Origin: Cristatella mucedo | Lineage: Eukaryota; Bryozoa; Phylactolaemata; Cristatellidae | Direction: 5' to 3' | Assembly (NCBI GenBank): GCA_009760855.2 | Contig: WPIO01000104.1 | Span: forward strand, 323,501 to 387,500 | DNA: 64,000 bases | Shown here: positions 33,354 through 43,314 of the stretch, in pieces | Layout: every line of letters starts with the position of its first letter | Position numbering within the stretch: the first letter of the stretch is position 1 | Notes under the pieces: model-generated | Told to the model about the DNA's origin: nothing | Databases searched by the model: none | The model's input: only the letters and a program-made list of their open reading frames with translations | Made by a program: the position numbers and the translations under genes

Positions 33354-34667
33354 CTATGCAAATGTACTATCAGGGCCAAATCTTGACTCGTACAGCGATC
33401 GGGGGGGGGCAGTGTCATCAATCAAACTAAACTGCGTGCCCGCCTGATCTGTAGAGCAATTAGCGACGCAGCCAGAAGAGCAGCAAGCAGCTGATCTCCT
33501 CTTTCGCTTCTGCTTAGACAACGAGAAGGCAGCAAACATTGACCACATAGTTCTCGTAGCGCGCGCCGGCGGTCTCAGCCCACATTTTGGCCGTAGCTGT
33601 CTGCCGTGCTCGTCTGCTCTGGCCATACTACCAGGGCCAGCATCGAAGTGTGCATCAAGGGGTTCGTTAGCGATCGGTGCTGTTCTGACGTCCGCTCCCT
33701 TAATTATGAGGCTAAGTAACGGCTGCTCGGAGGAGGCAGGCGACTGCAAACCTGTGGAAACGAGCCGGCTGTGTTTGACTTCTGCCCTCATGCGTCGTGG
33801 GGCTACATATTTTTCCGCCGCTGGCGCCGCATCGGGCGGCACAGCCTCGAAGCTCAACGGTGCATCCCGCACCACCACCACCACTTCGCAAGTCACCACC
33901 GCGTCTTTGGGCGCCGCCACCGCGTCTCCGGGCGCTGCCACGGCGTCTCCGGGCGCCGCCACGGCGTCTCCGGGCGCCGCCACCGCGTCTCCGGGCGCCG
34001 CCACCGAGTCTTCGGGCACTGCAGCCACCGCCGGGTCTTCGGGCGCCGCCGCAGCCGCGTTTTCGACCTGCACCGCATATCCGATCTGCGCCTCGTCTCC
34101 TACCTGTGCTGCGTCACAGTCCACTTGCGTCGCCGATAAGCCTCCGACCTGCTCCGAATCTCCAACTGGCTCCGAGTCGTAACCCACCAGTTCGTCGCAT
34201 GCCAGCGTCACCTCCACGGCTTCCGCTACCTCGCCGGCCGTTGCCTTGTTGCACACCACGTGCGCCTGGCAAACCGTCACAGCCTGGATCGCTGTCACCG
34301 CGTTCCACACGGTGGCATCCTGGTAAACCGTTGTCGCCCGGCACACCGTCGGCGATTGCCGCTATTGCTACCGGTCTCTTATGTCGCCACCCTCTCTCCG
34401 ACAAGCATTTGCTAACTCAGCGCTCATCAGTCGCGCTTTACCTACAGGACTAGCCGGCGCTGTTACCAGAGCCTCGCGAAGAAGACGGTAGTCATCCTTG
34501 ATTGCCTTGGGCAGGTAAGAATACACATAGAAGGCGCTTCCTTCCAGGAAGAGAGGTAGATATTTGTGCCAGATTGTCGGATTGACACCGTACAGCTCGA
34601 GCAGCCTCTCCGAGTCAAGCAGCCAAGTTGCGAAGTCATCGCCAACTTGAAAATGTTCAAGCAACAT
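33354..34667 (-). pseudogene. Gag-like ORF with two in-frame stops
   Basis: Starting at the ATG at 34667, the frame encodes GDDFATWLLDSERLLELYGV, then HKYLPLFLEGSAFYVYSYLP and a KDDYRLLREAL segment, the helical pattern of retrotransposon Gag proteins (Ty3-like). After about 99 codons come two TAG codons five bases apart; the same frame then stays open for about 330 codons to 33354. That second part is low complexity, with a seven-residue repeat AAPGDAV encoded by 21-bp units at 33901-34005, then basic and Cys-rich stretches. No protease, reverse transcriptase or integrase follows. Confidence 0.6.
33901..34005. repeat. 21-bp minisatellite inside the gag-like frame
   Basis: Five tandem units of gcgtctccgggcgccgccac plus one base, keeping frame in the minus-strand ORF; weaker units continue to about 34050. 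Confidence 0.92.
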
Positions 34668-35000
34668 TGCTGTAGGTCACCGCCGCCGCCGGAAATAGCT
34701 TGCAGTCTGAATTATCGCCGCGAATGGCACAGAACGCTAGCCATCGTGCAACACCACCAGTTTATTTTCCTTACACACGGAGCAGGGCGAAGCACAACTC
34801 TCCTCGCCCCTCCCGCCCACCGGAGTCCCCCTGAATCATTTGTCAAAACAAACACTAATAGCACGTCCGGGCTGCTTACTACATCGAGTGTCACAGCCGA
34901 CTCGTACAGCTATCAGGGTCAGTGTCATCAATTAAATAAAACCACAAGAGAGAGATTGAGCGGCAAAGATTTTGCTCAGAGTCTGTAAAACCCAGCATTA

Positions 35001-35434
35001 CCGTATTTTTACGAGTTTAAGTCACACTTTTTTCCCAGATCTTTTGAAAAAATAAGCCTGCACCTTACACATTGTAAGTCAAATAATTTCAAACCAAAAA
35101 CACCTTCTTGCCTACCTAACTGGACTACTCAATTTGGATTAACTATTATATACAATACTTTACTGTAGCTGACCATTAACCCTGAAGTTTCAAATTTCAA
35201 GCATGCCGGTTGGAGCTGAAGATGTTTTAATCTGTGAGAAAGATGGAGATTCAGATATTAAATGTGCTGCAGTAGACTCTAAAGATGATAGCAGCAATAC
35301 TGATGACGAGTTTCTTGCTAGCTGAGATAATTAAAGTAAAATTATATTAATACAAAATGAGCTATCAATAAAAACGTTTTTCAAAAATTGGTGTCCGTGA
35401 ATTTAGGGTGTGACCTATACTCGAAAAAATGCAG
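35001..35434. mobile_element. 434-bp TA-flanked inverted-repeat element
   Basis: Left end ccgtatttttacgagtttaa and right end, reversed, ctgcattttttcgagtatag; both run into gtcacac. TA lies directly outside each end (34999-35000 and 35435-35436). Inside, an acidic stretch GDSDIKCAAVDSKDDSSNTD followed by a stop resembles the C-terminal tail of pogo/Tigger transposases. Likely an internally deleted pogo-type element. Confidence 0.75.
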
Positions 35435-35715
35435 TACACAGTCGTAGAGCTCGGGTCGGCCGAGAAAAGACCAGCTGCCAATTAGAGGTTTTAATTTGGC
35501 TGCTGACTTAACAAAGTTACTTTTCGTGCAGTTAGTGCTGCTGCTGGTACCTCTGCTACCACTGCTTCTGCGGCCGCTGCAGCTGCCTTTGCTGGTGGTG
35601 GTGGTGCTGTAGCTGCTGCTTAGCTACGACATGGAAGTGCTTTTTGCATTACTGCTGAGACGGTGGTGCATCGTTGGTGAGTCATCAATTGTCATCACGG
35701 CCTCACTACTTCGTA

Positions 35716-35943
35716 ACCTCTGCTGAATTAGCTAACCTCTGCTGAATTAGCTAACCTCTGCTGAATTAGCTAACCTCTGCTGAATCTGCTAACCTCTGCT
35801 GAATCTGCTAATCTCTGCTGATTCAGCTAACCTCTGTCGAATCTGCTAACCTCTGCTGAATCAGCTAACCTCTGCTGAATCAGCTAGCCTCTGCTGAATC
35901 AGCTAACCTCTGCTGAAGCAGCTAACCTCTGCTGAAGCAGCTA
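35716..35943. repeat. 19-bp minisatellite, 12 units
   Basis: Tandem ctaacctctgctgaatcag with variants at the last few positions (attag, atctg, agcag). Variants are grouped in blocks, suggesting stepwise local duplication. Confidence 0.95.
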
Positions 35944-36224
35944 ACATTAAGTATGACCAGCTACAGCTCGTACTCAAAAGCAGGTAAGAAGTGCAAGCAG
36001 GGGCCTCTTGCATGGCTGACAGCTTTCTATGCTCACCGTTGTACCAGCGACCATTCTTTTCTGCTTCGTCTCAACTTTGAGCCACCAGTGGAGGCTCATC
36101 AAAAAATGTGATTTCTTTGTTAATTGACAGCACAGGGCTGCCAGCTGCTGCTGATATGACTGCTGCTGCCAGGTGGCAACACAAGCTTCGGACCGCCCAC
36201 ATAGTAAATAAAAATCAATCAATA

Positions 36225-36400
36225 TTTGCTGATTTAACCGCCTCATTTATATAGCGGCACAAGAACCTAAACGGCTGTCACCGCCAGTTACATTTGGCAA
36301 TACAAAATCTTCCACAGCAGGATTCAAACCGCAGATCTTGGTCATTAATAGCAAGCACCTTGGCCACCCGGACTGTGACCTGTCGGGTCACTCGGGCTGA
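36225..36400 (-). mobile_element. SINE-A copy, diverged
   Basis: Minus-strand unit with 3' end taaatgaggcggttaaatca, body ggcggtgacagccgttt and a decayed B box tgcggtttgaatcctgctgt. Confidence 0.7.
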
Positions 36401-36429
36401 GCCACAAACTGCTGGGGCCACCCATAGCT

Positions 36430-36780
36430 GCCTCAAAATCGGCTCTGCCGGCATATCTCCTGTTGCATCAGAACAAAATCTAGGTGTGCTCCTCCAAAGT
36501 GACGTTTTACTTGACGACTACATAAGCTCCACAGTCAAATCTGCATATTTTCAGCTACCTAACATTGCAAAAATTCGGGCCTGCTTAGACAGGGATACTA
36601 GATCTAAATTGATCCGTGCATTCGTGACATCCGGTTCTTGAGTTCTGCAGCTCGCTGCTTGCTGGTCTACCCGCCTGTTCAATCAGGTGCTTACAGTTGG
36701 TGCAGAACTCTGCAGCTTGGCTTGTTTGTCTACAGCACCACAGTTTCCACATCACACCACTTCTCGCCGACCAGCGCTGG
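36430..36780 (+). mobile_element. LINE fragment, RT thumb
   Basis: Codes for IGSAGISPVASEQNLGVLLQ, SDVLLDDYISSTVKSAYFQL and [20 protein letters not shown]. Cut off by the (TA)n tract at 36787. Confidence 0.85.
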
Positions 36781-36784
36781 CTCT

Positions 36785-36786
<2 letters not shown>

Positions 36787-36869
<83 letters not shown>
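36787..36869. repeat. (TA)n microsatellite
   Basis: About 41 uninterrupted units, lying exactly at the left edge of duplication copy 2. Confidence 0.98.
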
Positions 36870-36871
<2 letters not shown>

Positions 36872-36984
36872 ACTTATCCACGAATTCTGCATGCTCACAA
36901 TCAAGCTGTGATGTCACTTCAAGCTCCCAACACTCGAAATATCTCTTTATTAAATAAAATTAAAAATGAAATTAAATACTACTT

Positions 36985-37145
36985 GATTTAACAGCTGCTT
37001 TTACATAGTGACCGAAGAGCCTTGACGGCTATCACCACCGCTTGCAGTGGCAGTAAGTGATTGCCCATCGCAGGATTCGAACCCAAGACTTCGGGACAGA
37101 GGTTGTGAAAAGCAACCGCCCTACCTTGCGTGCTGCCATGGCTCA
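36985..37145 (-). mobile_element. SINE-A copy (duplication copy 2)
   Basis: Counterpart of 28036-28194 at the same place in the duplicate, with similar head, B box and 3' end. Confidence 0.88.
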
Positions 37146-37689
37146 CATTCAGTGCCAATTGCATGCACAATGATAGCGGCTAATGCTCTTCTGCCGCTGT
37201 ATAAATGAGGCTTTTAAATCAGCATTGAAACTTTGTACCACACTCATCGAGGTAGAGGCTTAGCTTTGTCTCTGCCAAAATACTGGCAACTTCCTTACCG
37301 AAAGTCTGCTTTAGTTTCCTCAATTGTAACGCGTGTTGGCAGAAGCACAATCTAGCAGCTACTGGCTGTAGATGGAATGTGCTAGCTCGCCTTTCTTTTA
37401 AATGCTAGAGACGAAACTGCCATGACCTCAGCCCATGAATTCGAGCAAGTTTAAGTCGTCTGCAGAACCTGTGAGACAGCGATTATTGAATAGCACTGAA
37501 AAGGCGTCGCATAATAGCAACTCATATGCATTACAATGCCTCGGATGCAGACTAAAAAGGGTACACTGAGCTGAAGTGATACATGGCTGCGTGCAAAGTA
37601 GTGTGTGCAGTATTGTAGGGGTGTCCTGCAAGGACACCTTCGTTCAACCAACCTAGAAAACACACGGCCACCACAGAGGTTCGCATCGA

Positions 37690-37806
37690 GTATGATGAGT
37701 ATATATAATTAATCCTCATAGCGCCATAAGAGAACTAGGACATGAAATCATCCAGCCTTGACCTTGGTTTGAGGCGAGCACTTTAACCACTGGGAAAAAG
37801 CAGCAC
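37690..37806 (-). mobile_element. SINE-B copy (duplication copy 2)
   Basis: Counterpart of 28745-28870. Confidence 0.75.
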
Positions 37807-38318
37807 CCCGACGTGATCGGCGCTTCACTCTGGCTCAAGGCAACGGTGGCAGAAAGAAAAAACCCAGAATCCTGAAGCTCGATACAATCAAAGACGTCGC
37901 CATCGTCCTACTTATGCCCTTCCGGAAGCAGAAACTTGCTGCTGTGGATGCACCGAAGTAATTGAGTCGCTAGCGGATTCAATCGCTACCTGACTTTGCA
38001 TCATTTATGTCTCAAATAACGGCGCAATTTATTAGCTCAGCTTCAACTGCCTCGCCTACCCAGTTAACTCATCTTGTTGTTTCGGTGCGCTTTGCGTGCT
38101 CACTTGTGCTCGACTGGGCTTGAGCGACTCCCCAGAGGTACTCCTAACCGGTGGCCCCCTAGGCCTGGGCGTGCTTTAGCCTGACCCTGAGAACGACACA
38201 CACGGGCGCTGTGCGTACGGCATTACGCAGGCGTTGCATAACGTAACGTACTGTACCATGTGACTCTACGTACCACGTTACCGGTACCGCGTAGCCTGCC
38301 CGGTTTTGGGCCTGCCGA

Positions 38319-38430
38319 GCTGGTTCGGCCCAGTGGTTAAATGCTCGCCTTGACCAGGGACCCGCGGTATACGTGGAGCGCTTGAATAAAGATTAAGTTT
38401 TCTTAGGGCACTGCGTAAATGAATTACATA
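38319..38430 (+). mobile_element. SINE-B copy, short form (duplication copy 2)
   Basis: Counterpart of 29369-29480; its head lies in the identical 265-bp block. Confidence 0.78.
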
Positions 38431-39359
38431 TAATTATGCATCCGTCTTTAACCGTCGGTTAACGACTGTCTTGCAATGAGTTCAGCAAAGCACCAGGATA
38501 GACACTTAGTTTTTTCATTCTTGTAATAGTATATGGCCTTGTAGAAGCAATACTTTACAATTGTCGTTAACATTGCAATCGCGATAAGCAAGCTGACACA
38601 CAGTGAACACTGGCTCCGCTAGACGCCAGGCGATCAGCGATTCTCATTCCCCCTCCCCCACAACACGTCACGACGCTGCCGCCATCAGCACCTGGCAACC
38701 GACGAACGAGGTTTCCCCGAACGCGGCGACAAAAACAGACAAGAAAGAACAAAGTGCTGCTAGCTGTGTGGAACGATGCCAGCTACTGCCCCGCGCGGGA
38801 CGTGGCCACTCGCGACGAGAACTCACCGGCAAGACGGCGGCCAAGCGCGACTGAGCGCCAAAGGGGCGACCTACCAGTGCTGCGACGATAGCGGAAGTTA
38901 CGTAGGCGTGCCTATTATGCGGCCCTTGTAATTTGAAGAACCACGCTATGCCCACGTGATTGGCCTGTCCTGTTGACCGGATGCCGTTCAGCCACTATGC
39001 CCATTCCTACCACCTTCGCACGCGCGTGCGCGTGGGAGGGGACGAGGACGTCAGTTCAAGGCCGCTAACGGCGGAGTGGACAGCGGTAGTGAAAGAGTAC
39101 TAGTGGTAGTTTAATAGATTATGAGTATGAAGGTTTAGAGGCAGAAGATATAGATTTAGAAGTGTTTAAGAAAATAGTCTCTCCTGGATTAATAAATTTC
39201 ATGGAAGACATCTCTATTTAATATGGCAATGTGAAAATGAGTCTTCTTTTGCAATTAAAGATAGAAAATTCTAAGAAAGATATTATCTATGCTCTAATTA
39301 ATGGTCTTCCCCCAATAGCATTAAGTAGAGTCTCTCATTTTAATTAAATAATTGAATAA

Positions 39360-39857
39360 CATTTTGCAAAGATTAATAAAACTGTAGATGAATGGAATGA
39401 GGGTGGTTCTTCTTGTAGAATTTTTGGCATATCTAATGCATTTGCAAAGTTTACAGTTTTTACACCACAAATTGGAGGCTCATGTTGTGAATTACCAATC
39501 AAGTTAAGAAATAAGAGATGTGTTATAAATATAGAAAATACAGATGGCAACTGTTGTGCATTGTGGTGTGCTCTGAGAGCATTACATCCGAGAGAGAATC
39601 ATCCAGAAGCAATTCATGATTTAAGACAAATAATGCTTGAGAAATATTCTAATATACTGCCTTTAATAAAACAACTGTTCTTTCCTATAGATGATATAGA
39701 TCAAAGAAACCGGTTTAAGGTTAACGGTAATGTACCAATTAGAGCAGAAGATATTCCAAAGCTTGCAAAATTATTCAATGTTTCAATAAATGTTTATGAG
39801 TATAACAATTCAGTTTATCCATTAATTGTTTGTTTAGAGGAAGGTATAACAAAATAA
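39360..39857 (+). pseudogene. Fragment related to Maverick-like DNA polymerase N-terminal region
   Basis: 165 codons open at the left. Blocks GGSCCELPIKLRNKRCVINI, ENTDGNCCALWCALRALHP and NVSINVYEYNNSVYPL match, from memory, a recurring module upstream of the type-B DNA polymerase in proteins of Maverick/Polinton-like elements (pattern GSxxxLPxxIxNKKAxINxxNxDNxCFxWxxxRALNP, then ISINVYxYE, YPL). Related codons in other frames continue left to about 39165, so the fragment is frameshifted. No polymerase, integrase or capsid gene follows; a SINE starts 13 bases after the stop. AT-rich codon use contrasts with the CpG-rich DNA to the left. I infer a broken insertion. Confidence 0.65.
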
Positions 39858-39869
39858 TTTTAAAAATAA

Positions 39870-40003
39870 TTCATTTATATTGCGCCCCAAGAGAACTTAA
39901 TCTCCATTTAGGCGCTTCACATATGCCTCGGGGCTCGAGCCCACGATCTCAGTCAGATCTTGGTCGGGGCGAGCACCTTAACCGCTAGACCAAACCAGCT
40001 CCG
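39870..40003 (-). mobile_element. SINE-B copy, near full length
   Basis: Minus-strand unit: head gagctggtttggtctagcgg, ttaaggtgctcgccccgacc, B box gtgggctcgagccccgaggc, then the tail gaagcgcctaaatggagatt, aagttctcttggggcgcaat. The clearest example of the family. Confidence 0.92.
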
Positions 40004-40129
40004 CATAACAAAAAAACTGTCTTCTGATAAACGTCCTTTCAATTGAGCAGCATTGAGAAGAACGAAAATGTAGGAGAGACAGACAGGCCGAGAAAGAGAA
40101 CTACCTAAAGCTCGGGGCTACCCTTCTGC

Positions 40130-40620
40130 TGACTCTGAGTGGGGAAAGCAGTTAGGGCCGAAGCAGTGACGGAGGGAGCAGGGAGAGCAGGATTTGAGAA
40201 TGAGCAGGAAGAGCAGGATTAGTGAGGGAAGGAGCAGGAAGGTGAGAGGCAGTGAGGGAGGGAGCAGGTAAGAGCAGGAGCAGTGAGGGAGGCAGTAGGA
40301 AGGTCGGAGGCAAAGGAAATACTGATTTACTATAAATACTGGCTGATTTACCAGCCTTTCTAGTATAGCGACGGAAGAGCCTTTACGGATATCGCCACCG
40401 CTTGCAGCGGCGCTACAGAATCGCCCACCTGAGGATTTGATATCACGACCTCGGGACCGAGGTCGTGAAAAGCAACGCCTAATCTAGTGTACCATCACGG
40501 CTCAGAGGCAGTTAGGGAGGCAGCAGGGAGAGCCGTTAGAGAGGGAGCAGGATGGTCAGAGGCAGTAAGGGCTAAAGCAGGGGGAGACGTGAAGGAGGTA
40601 GCAGGGGGCAGCAGTGAGGT
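40130..40620. repeat. Purine-rich minisatellite interrupted by a SINE
   Basis: Irregular repeats of gagggagcaggaagagcagg on both sides of a SINE-A at 40344-40504. Bases 40621-40889 show nothing recognisable. Confidence 0.8.
40344..40504 (-). mobile_element. SINE-A copy inside a purine-rich minisatellite
   Basis: Head gagccgtgatggtacacta, doublet cgacctcggtcccgaggtcg around the variable loop, body ggcgatatccgtaaaggctc on the minus strand. Confidence 0.85.
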
Positions 40621-40889
40621 GGATTGAATAGTAAGCATCCCTCCCCTAATGGCAGCGACGGCGGTGTGACAGCTGCTCAGACCCTCCTCCTCCAAGCAGC
40701 AGTAAGAGACGCCTATGGCCATCAACTATTGGCTTAGCGGCTACTGAGTGAATCGTGCTCCCCTCGCCAAAGAACAGCAGTGCTGTAGTAACGGGATGGA
40801 AACGAAGAAAGATCATCGGAGAAACCATCAAATTACAATAACTGAATACTCTGTGTAAAGAAGCGGACCAAGTCCGATGTGTACTCTCC

Positions 40890-41770
40890 CTCTTGTCGAA
40901 GTGATCACACTGATCGATCTAGGATTTTACTTCTACGGAGATGACACACAGCTATACCTATGCTTTGATCCCTTCCAGCACCCTAGCTAGCAGAATTCTC
41001 TCTGCTCCCTTGCCTCGTAAATTGCTGACATGCGCTTTTGGATGGCAGAAAACAACCTCAAATTGAATGGCAATAAAAAAGATATCAGTTATCGGCAAAG
41101 CAAGTGTGAATCAGACATTGGAATGCCTAACGCTCAAAATCGGCTCTGACAGCATTTCTTATGCAGCATCTGCAGGAAATCTTCTTGTCCTATTCCAGAG
41201 TGATCCATCAATAGACGATACATTAGCTGCTCTGTCAAGTCTACCGACTTTCAGCTAAGTACCATTTCCGAGATTCGGCCCTGCTTAGATAGCGACACTA
41301 TATTAAAATTGGTCTACGCGCTATTTGACTTCAAGTGCCGACGTCTGTAACTCATTGCTCGTTGTTCCATTAACCAGTGCAATCAGGTACTTGCAGTTAG
41401 TGGAATTGTGCTTGCCGTCGAGAGCGTAGCAGTTGCCGTATTACACCACTTCTCACTGATCTGCACGAGCTCCCCATCGCAGAGCGTATCGACTACCGGG
41501 TACCGTCTCTCTCATTCTTAGATACCTTTATTCTCGAACTCCTGACTACCTATCAGAATTACTTCCCGACCAGACCGTGCATCGTACCGGCTGTCCTTCG
41601 GAAGCAATCGATTCGGCTGCATCTCGGACCAATCAAAATTGCATCGGGAGACCGTGCCTTTAGTTCTGATGCTTCCAAAGCCTGGAACTCACTACGCAAC
41701 TAAATTCACGACGTCCTCTCATTTGACGACATTTTAAAAGAAGCTAAAAATGCAACTGTTTCTCACTGGA
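40890..41770 (+). mobile_element. LINE fragment, RT to C-terminus
   Basis: [13 protein letters not shown]-like catalytic region, LKIGSDSISYAASAGNLLVL, then decayed thumb and RLHLGPIKIASGDRAFSSDA blocks. Confidence 0.8.
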
Positions 41771-41839
41771 TTTGCTGGGTCTTTGTGACTTATCTTGTAT
41801 AGAGTCATTCTACCTGGAACTGAGTAGCCTACCACTAAC

Positions 41840-42270
41840 CATAGTTTATGCTTCACACTTTGCCTACCTCGTACAAACCTTAAATCCTTTGGAGACCGTG
41901 CATTTAGCTCGTATGCTCCCACAGCCTGGAACTCCCTCCCGACCTGCATCAGAACATCCCCTGACCTGACCACATTTAAAAGAAACTTAAAAACATACCT
42001 ATTTAGGACAGCATTTAGTGGGTCCTTGTGATTCGTCCTCGATGTGCTTATGCGTGCTGACACTGTTCATGCTGCCACTAACCACATTTGCATGCTGACC
42101 CAGTGCATGTAACCCCTAACCATGTTATTCATTTTGTTTGTTTTTCAAGCATGATTTTACTTACTATTCTATTGCGTATCACTTTGCAGCAAATGTAAAG
42201 CGCCTAGAAAGAGATTAAGTTCTCTGAGGGCGCTTTATCAAGTGCAATATTATTATTATTATTATTACCA
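41840..42270 (+). mobile_element. LINE 3' end
   Basis: TLNPLETVHLARMLPQPGTP codons and the full 3' UTR with hairpin aagcgcctagaaagagatta / gagggcgctttatcaagtgc and an (ATT)n tail. From 42271 to 43208 I see no gene or clear repeat apart from a SINE-A scrap near 43098-43150. Confidence 0.85.
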
Positions 42271-43208
42271 CTGACCATATGGTCATGTTTTCTTTAAAGC
42301 ACATGGAAATGCCTTAGAAAGAGATTAAGTTATCTGAAAGAGCAATAGAAATGCATTATAATTACTAATCTAATTGATGAAGGCCTAATTTTGCATTTAG
42401 GTGTGTCTCCGGAATTTGTGTGCATGTATGTTTATTTTCTGCTTTGATCCGATTCAAGCCTACATGAAATATTTTTAAAATCACCAAGTAAAAGCAGGCT
42501 GGCGGTACTCGAAATGACTACCTCCGGCAATCCGGCAAATTCCTGAAAGTCTTCTTACATGTGTCTGCTAGTTTAGCGTTTCCCAACATCGAGTTATGAA
42601 ATAGTTATTTCTTCTAACCGATCAATATTCCAATTTATTTATTGAGAATCTGTGGCGGAACATGACTCAGCAGCCTTCTAGCACTGGGCTGAGACTTTAC
42701 GAGGGCTCAGAGCGCCTGAGCAGGAGCAGGAGTTCTCGAGCCGAATTAATGATTAAGATGACTTGGCAGTCCGGCCCAAAACCATGCATTATGCCTCCGT
42801 GGGGACATCCATCTACCGCAAACTGCCGCCAGCTGTCGGGCGAGTTCGGAACGAACGAATGGCTCAGCAGTGCAAAAACAACCGGATGCATGGAATATAA
42901 GGACTGCTTAAGGAATAGGTGAGGAGGGAAAGGCTAGGTCCCTTGATGCTGGCAGTCGTCTCCCGGTTCTGAGTAAAGTGCTAATTGTTGGAGCCAGGCT
43001 TTGTCGCTCGGTCAGTCTACCCAGATCGACGACAGGTTTTGTGGAGGGCTGCCGCAGAAACAAAACTAATTTTGAGATCCGCCATTATAACAGCCTCGTT
43101 TATATAGCAGCATTCCAAGAATCTCCACAGTAACTATTAACCTCGCTGCACAAGATTGAAGATTTATAATGTCAGGAAGCAAGTGTCTACATCAGAAAAA
43201 GGGAGCAT

Positions 43209-43314
43209 TTACGCACCCGCAGATGACCAGTAAACGACCTCGTGTCCTAAATTTAAGGCACCTGAGGATACGTTCGCTGGTAGGTGAAGAGGATGCAAAG
43301 TGTGCCAGTAGTTG
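43209..43314 (-). CDS. CYP4: Possible terminal exon 12 of CYP4 gene B
   Basis: Acceptor cagctgcag gives one base that completes the split codon of exon 11, then 34 codons and TAA. The end LGHEVVYWSSAGA resembles the CYP4 C-terminal strand xxLVLRSxxGI, but it stops several residues early and the distance from helix L is longer than usual. A second acceptor further on (cacctaccag) also keeps phase but gives a less P450-like end. AATAAA occurs on the minus strand near 42640. Treat as tentative. Confidence 0.4.

Larger units (their letters stand above)
36871..39080. repeat. Segmental duplication, copy 2
   Basis: Direct repeat of 27905-31170 without the 1.05-kb CpG-rich insert. Bounded on the left by (TA)n and fading out on the right near 39080, shortly before the Maverick-like fragment. 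Confidence 0.88.

Noticed and set aside
33706-34453. Plus-strand ORFs of 122-218 codons opposite the gag-like frame
   Set aside because: They are Ser/Ala/Thr- or Arg/Pro-rich shadows of the 21-bp GC-rich repeat in other frames.
36687-36957. ORFs made of alternating Tyr-Ile
   Set aside because: Translations of the (TA)n microsatellite; the same applies at 48614-48832, 51731-51994 and 57755-58033.
27905-39080. LTR retrotransposon with the duplicated blocks as LTRs and the gag-like ORF inside
   Set aside because: The blocks have no clear TG...CA ends, no primer site or polypurine tract was seen, internal DNA lacks pol, and older SINEs sit at matching positions in both blocks. Segmental duplication is simpler.
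43192-43290. Alternative last exon for gene B using the acceptor cacctaccag
   Set aside because: It keeps phase but ends in a Cys/Arg-rich sequence with no resemblance to the CYP4 C-terminus; the upstream acceptor gives a better match.
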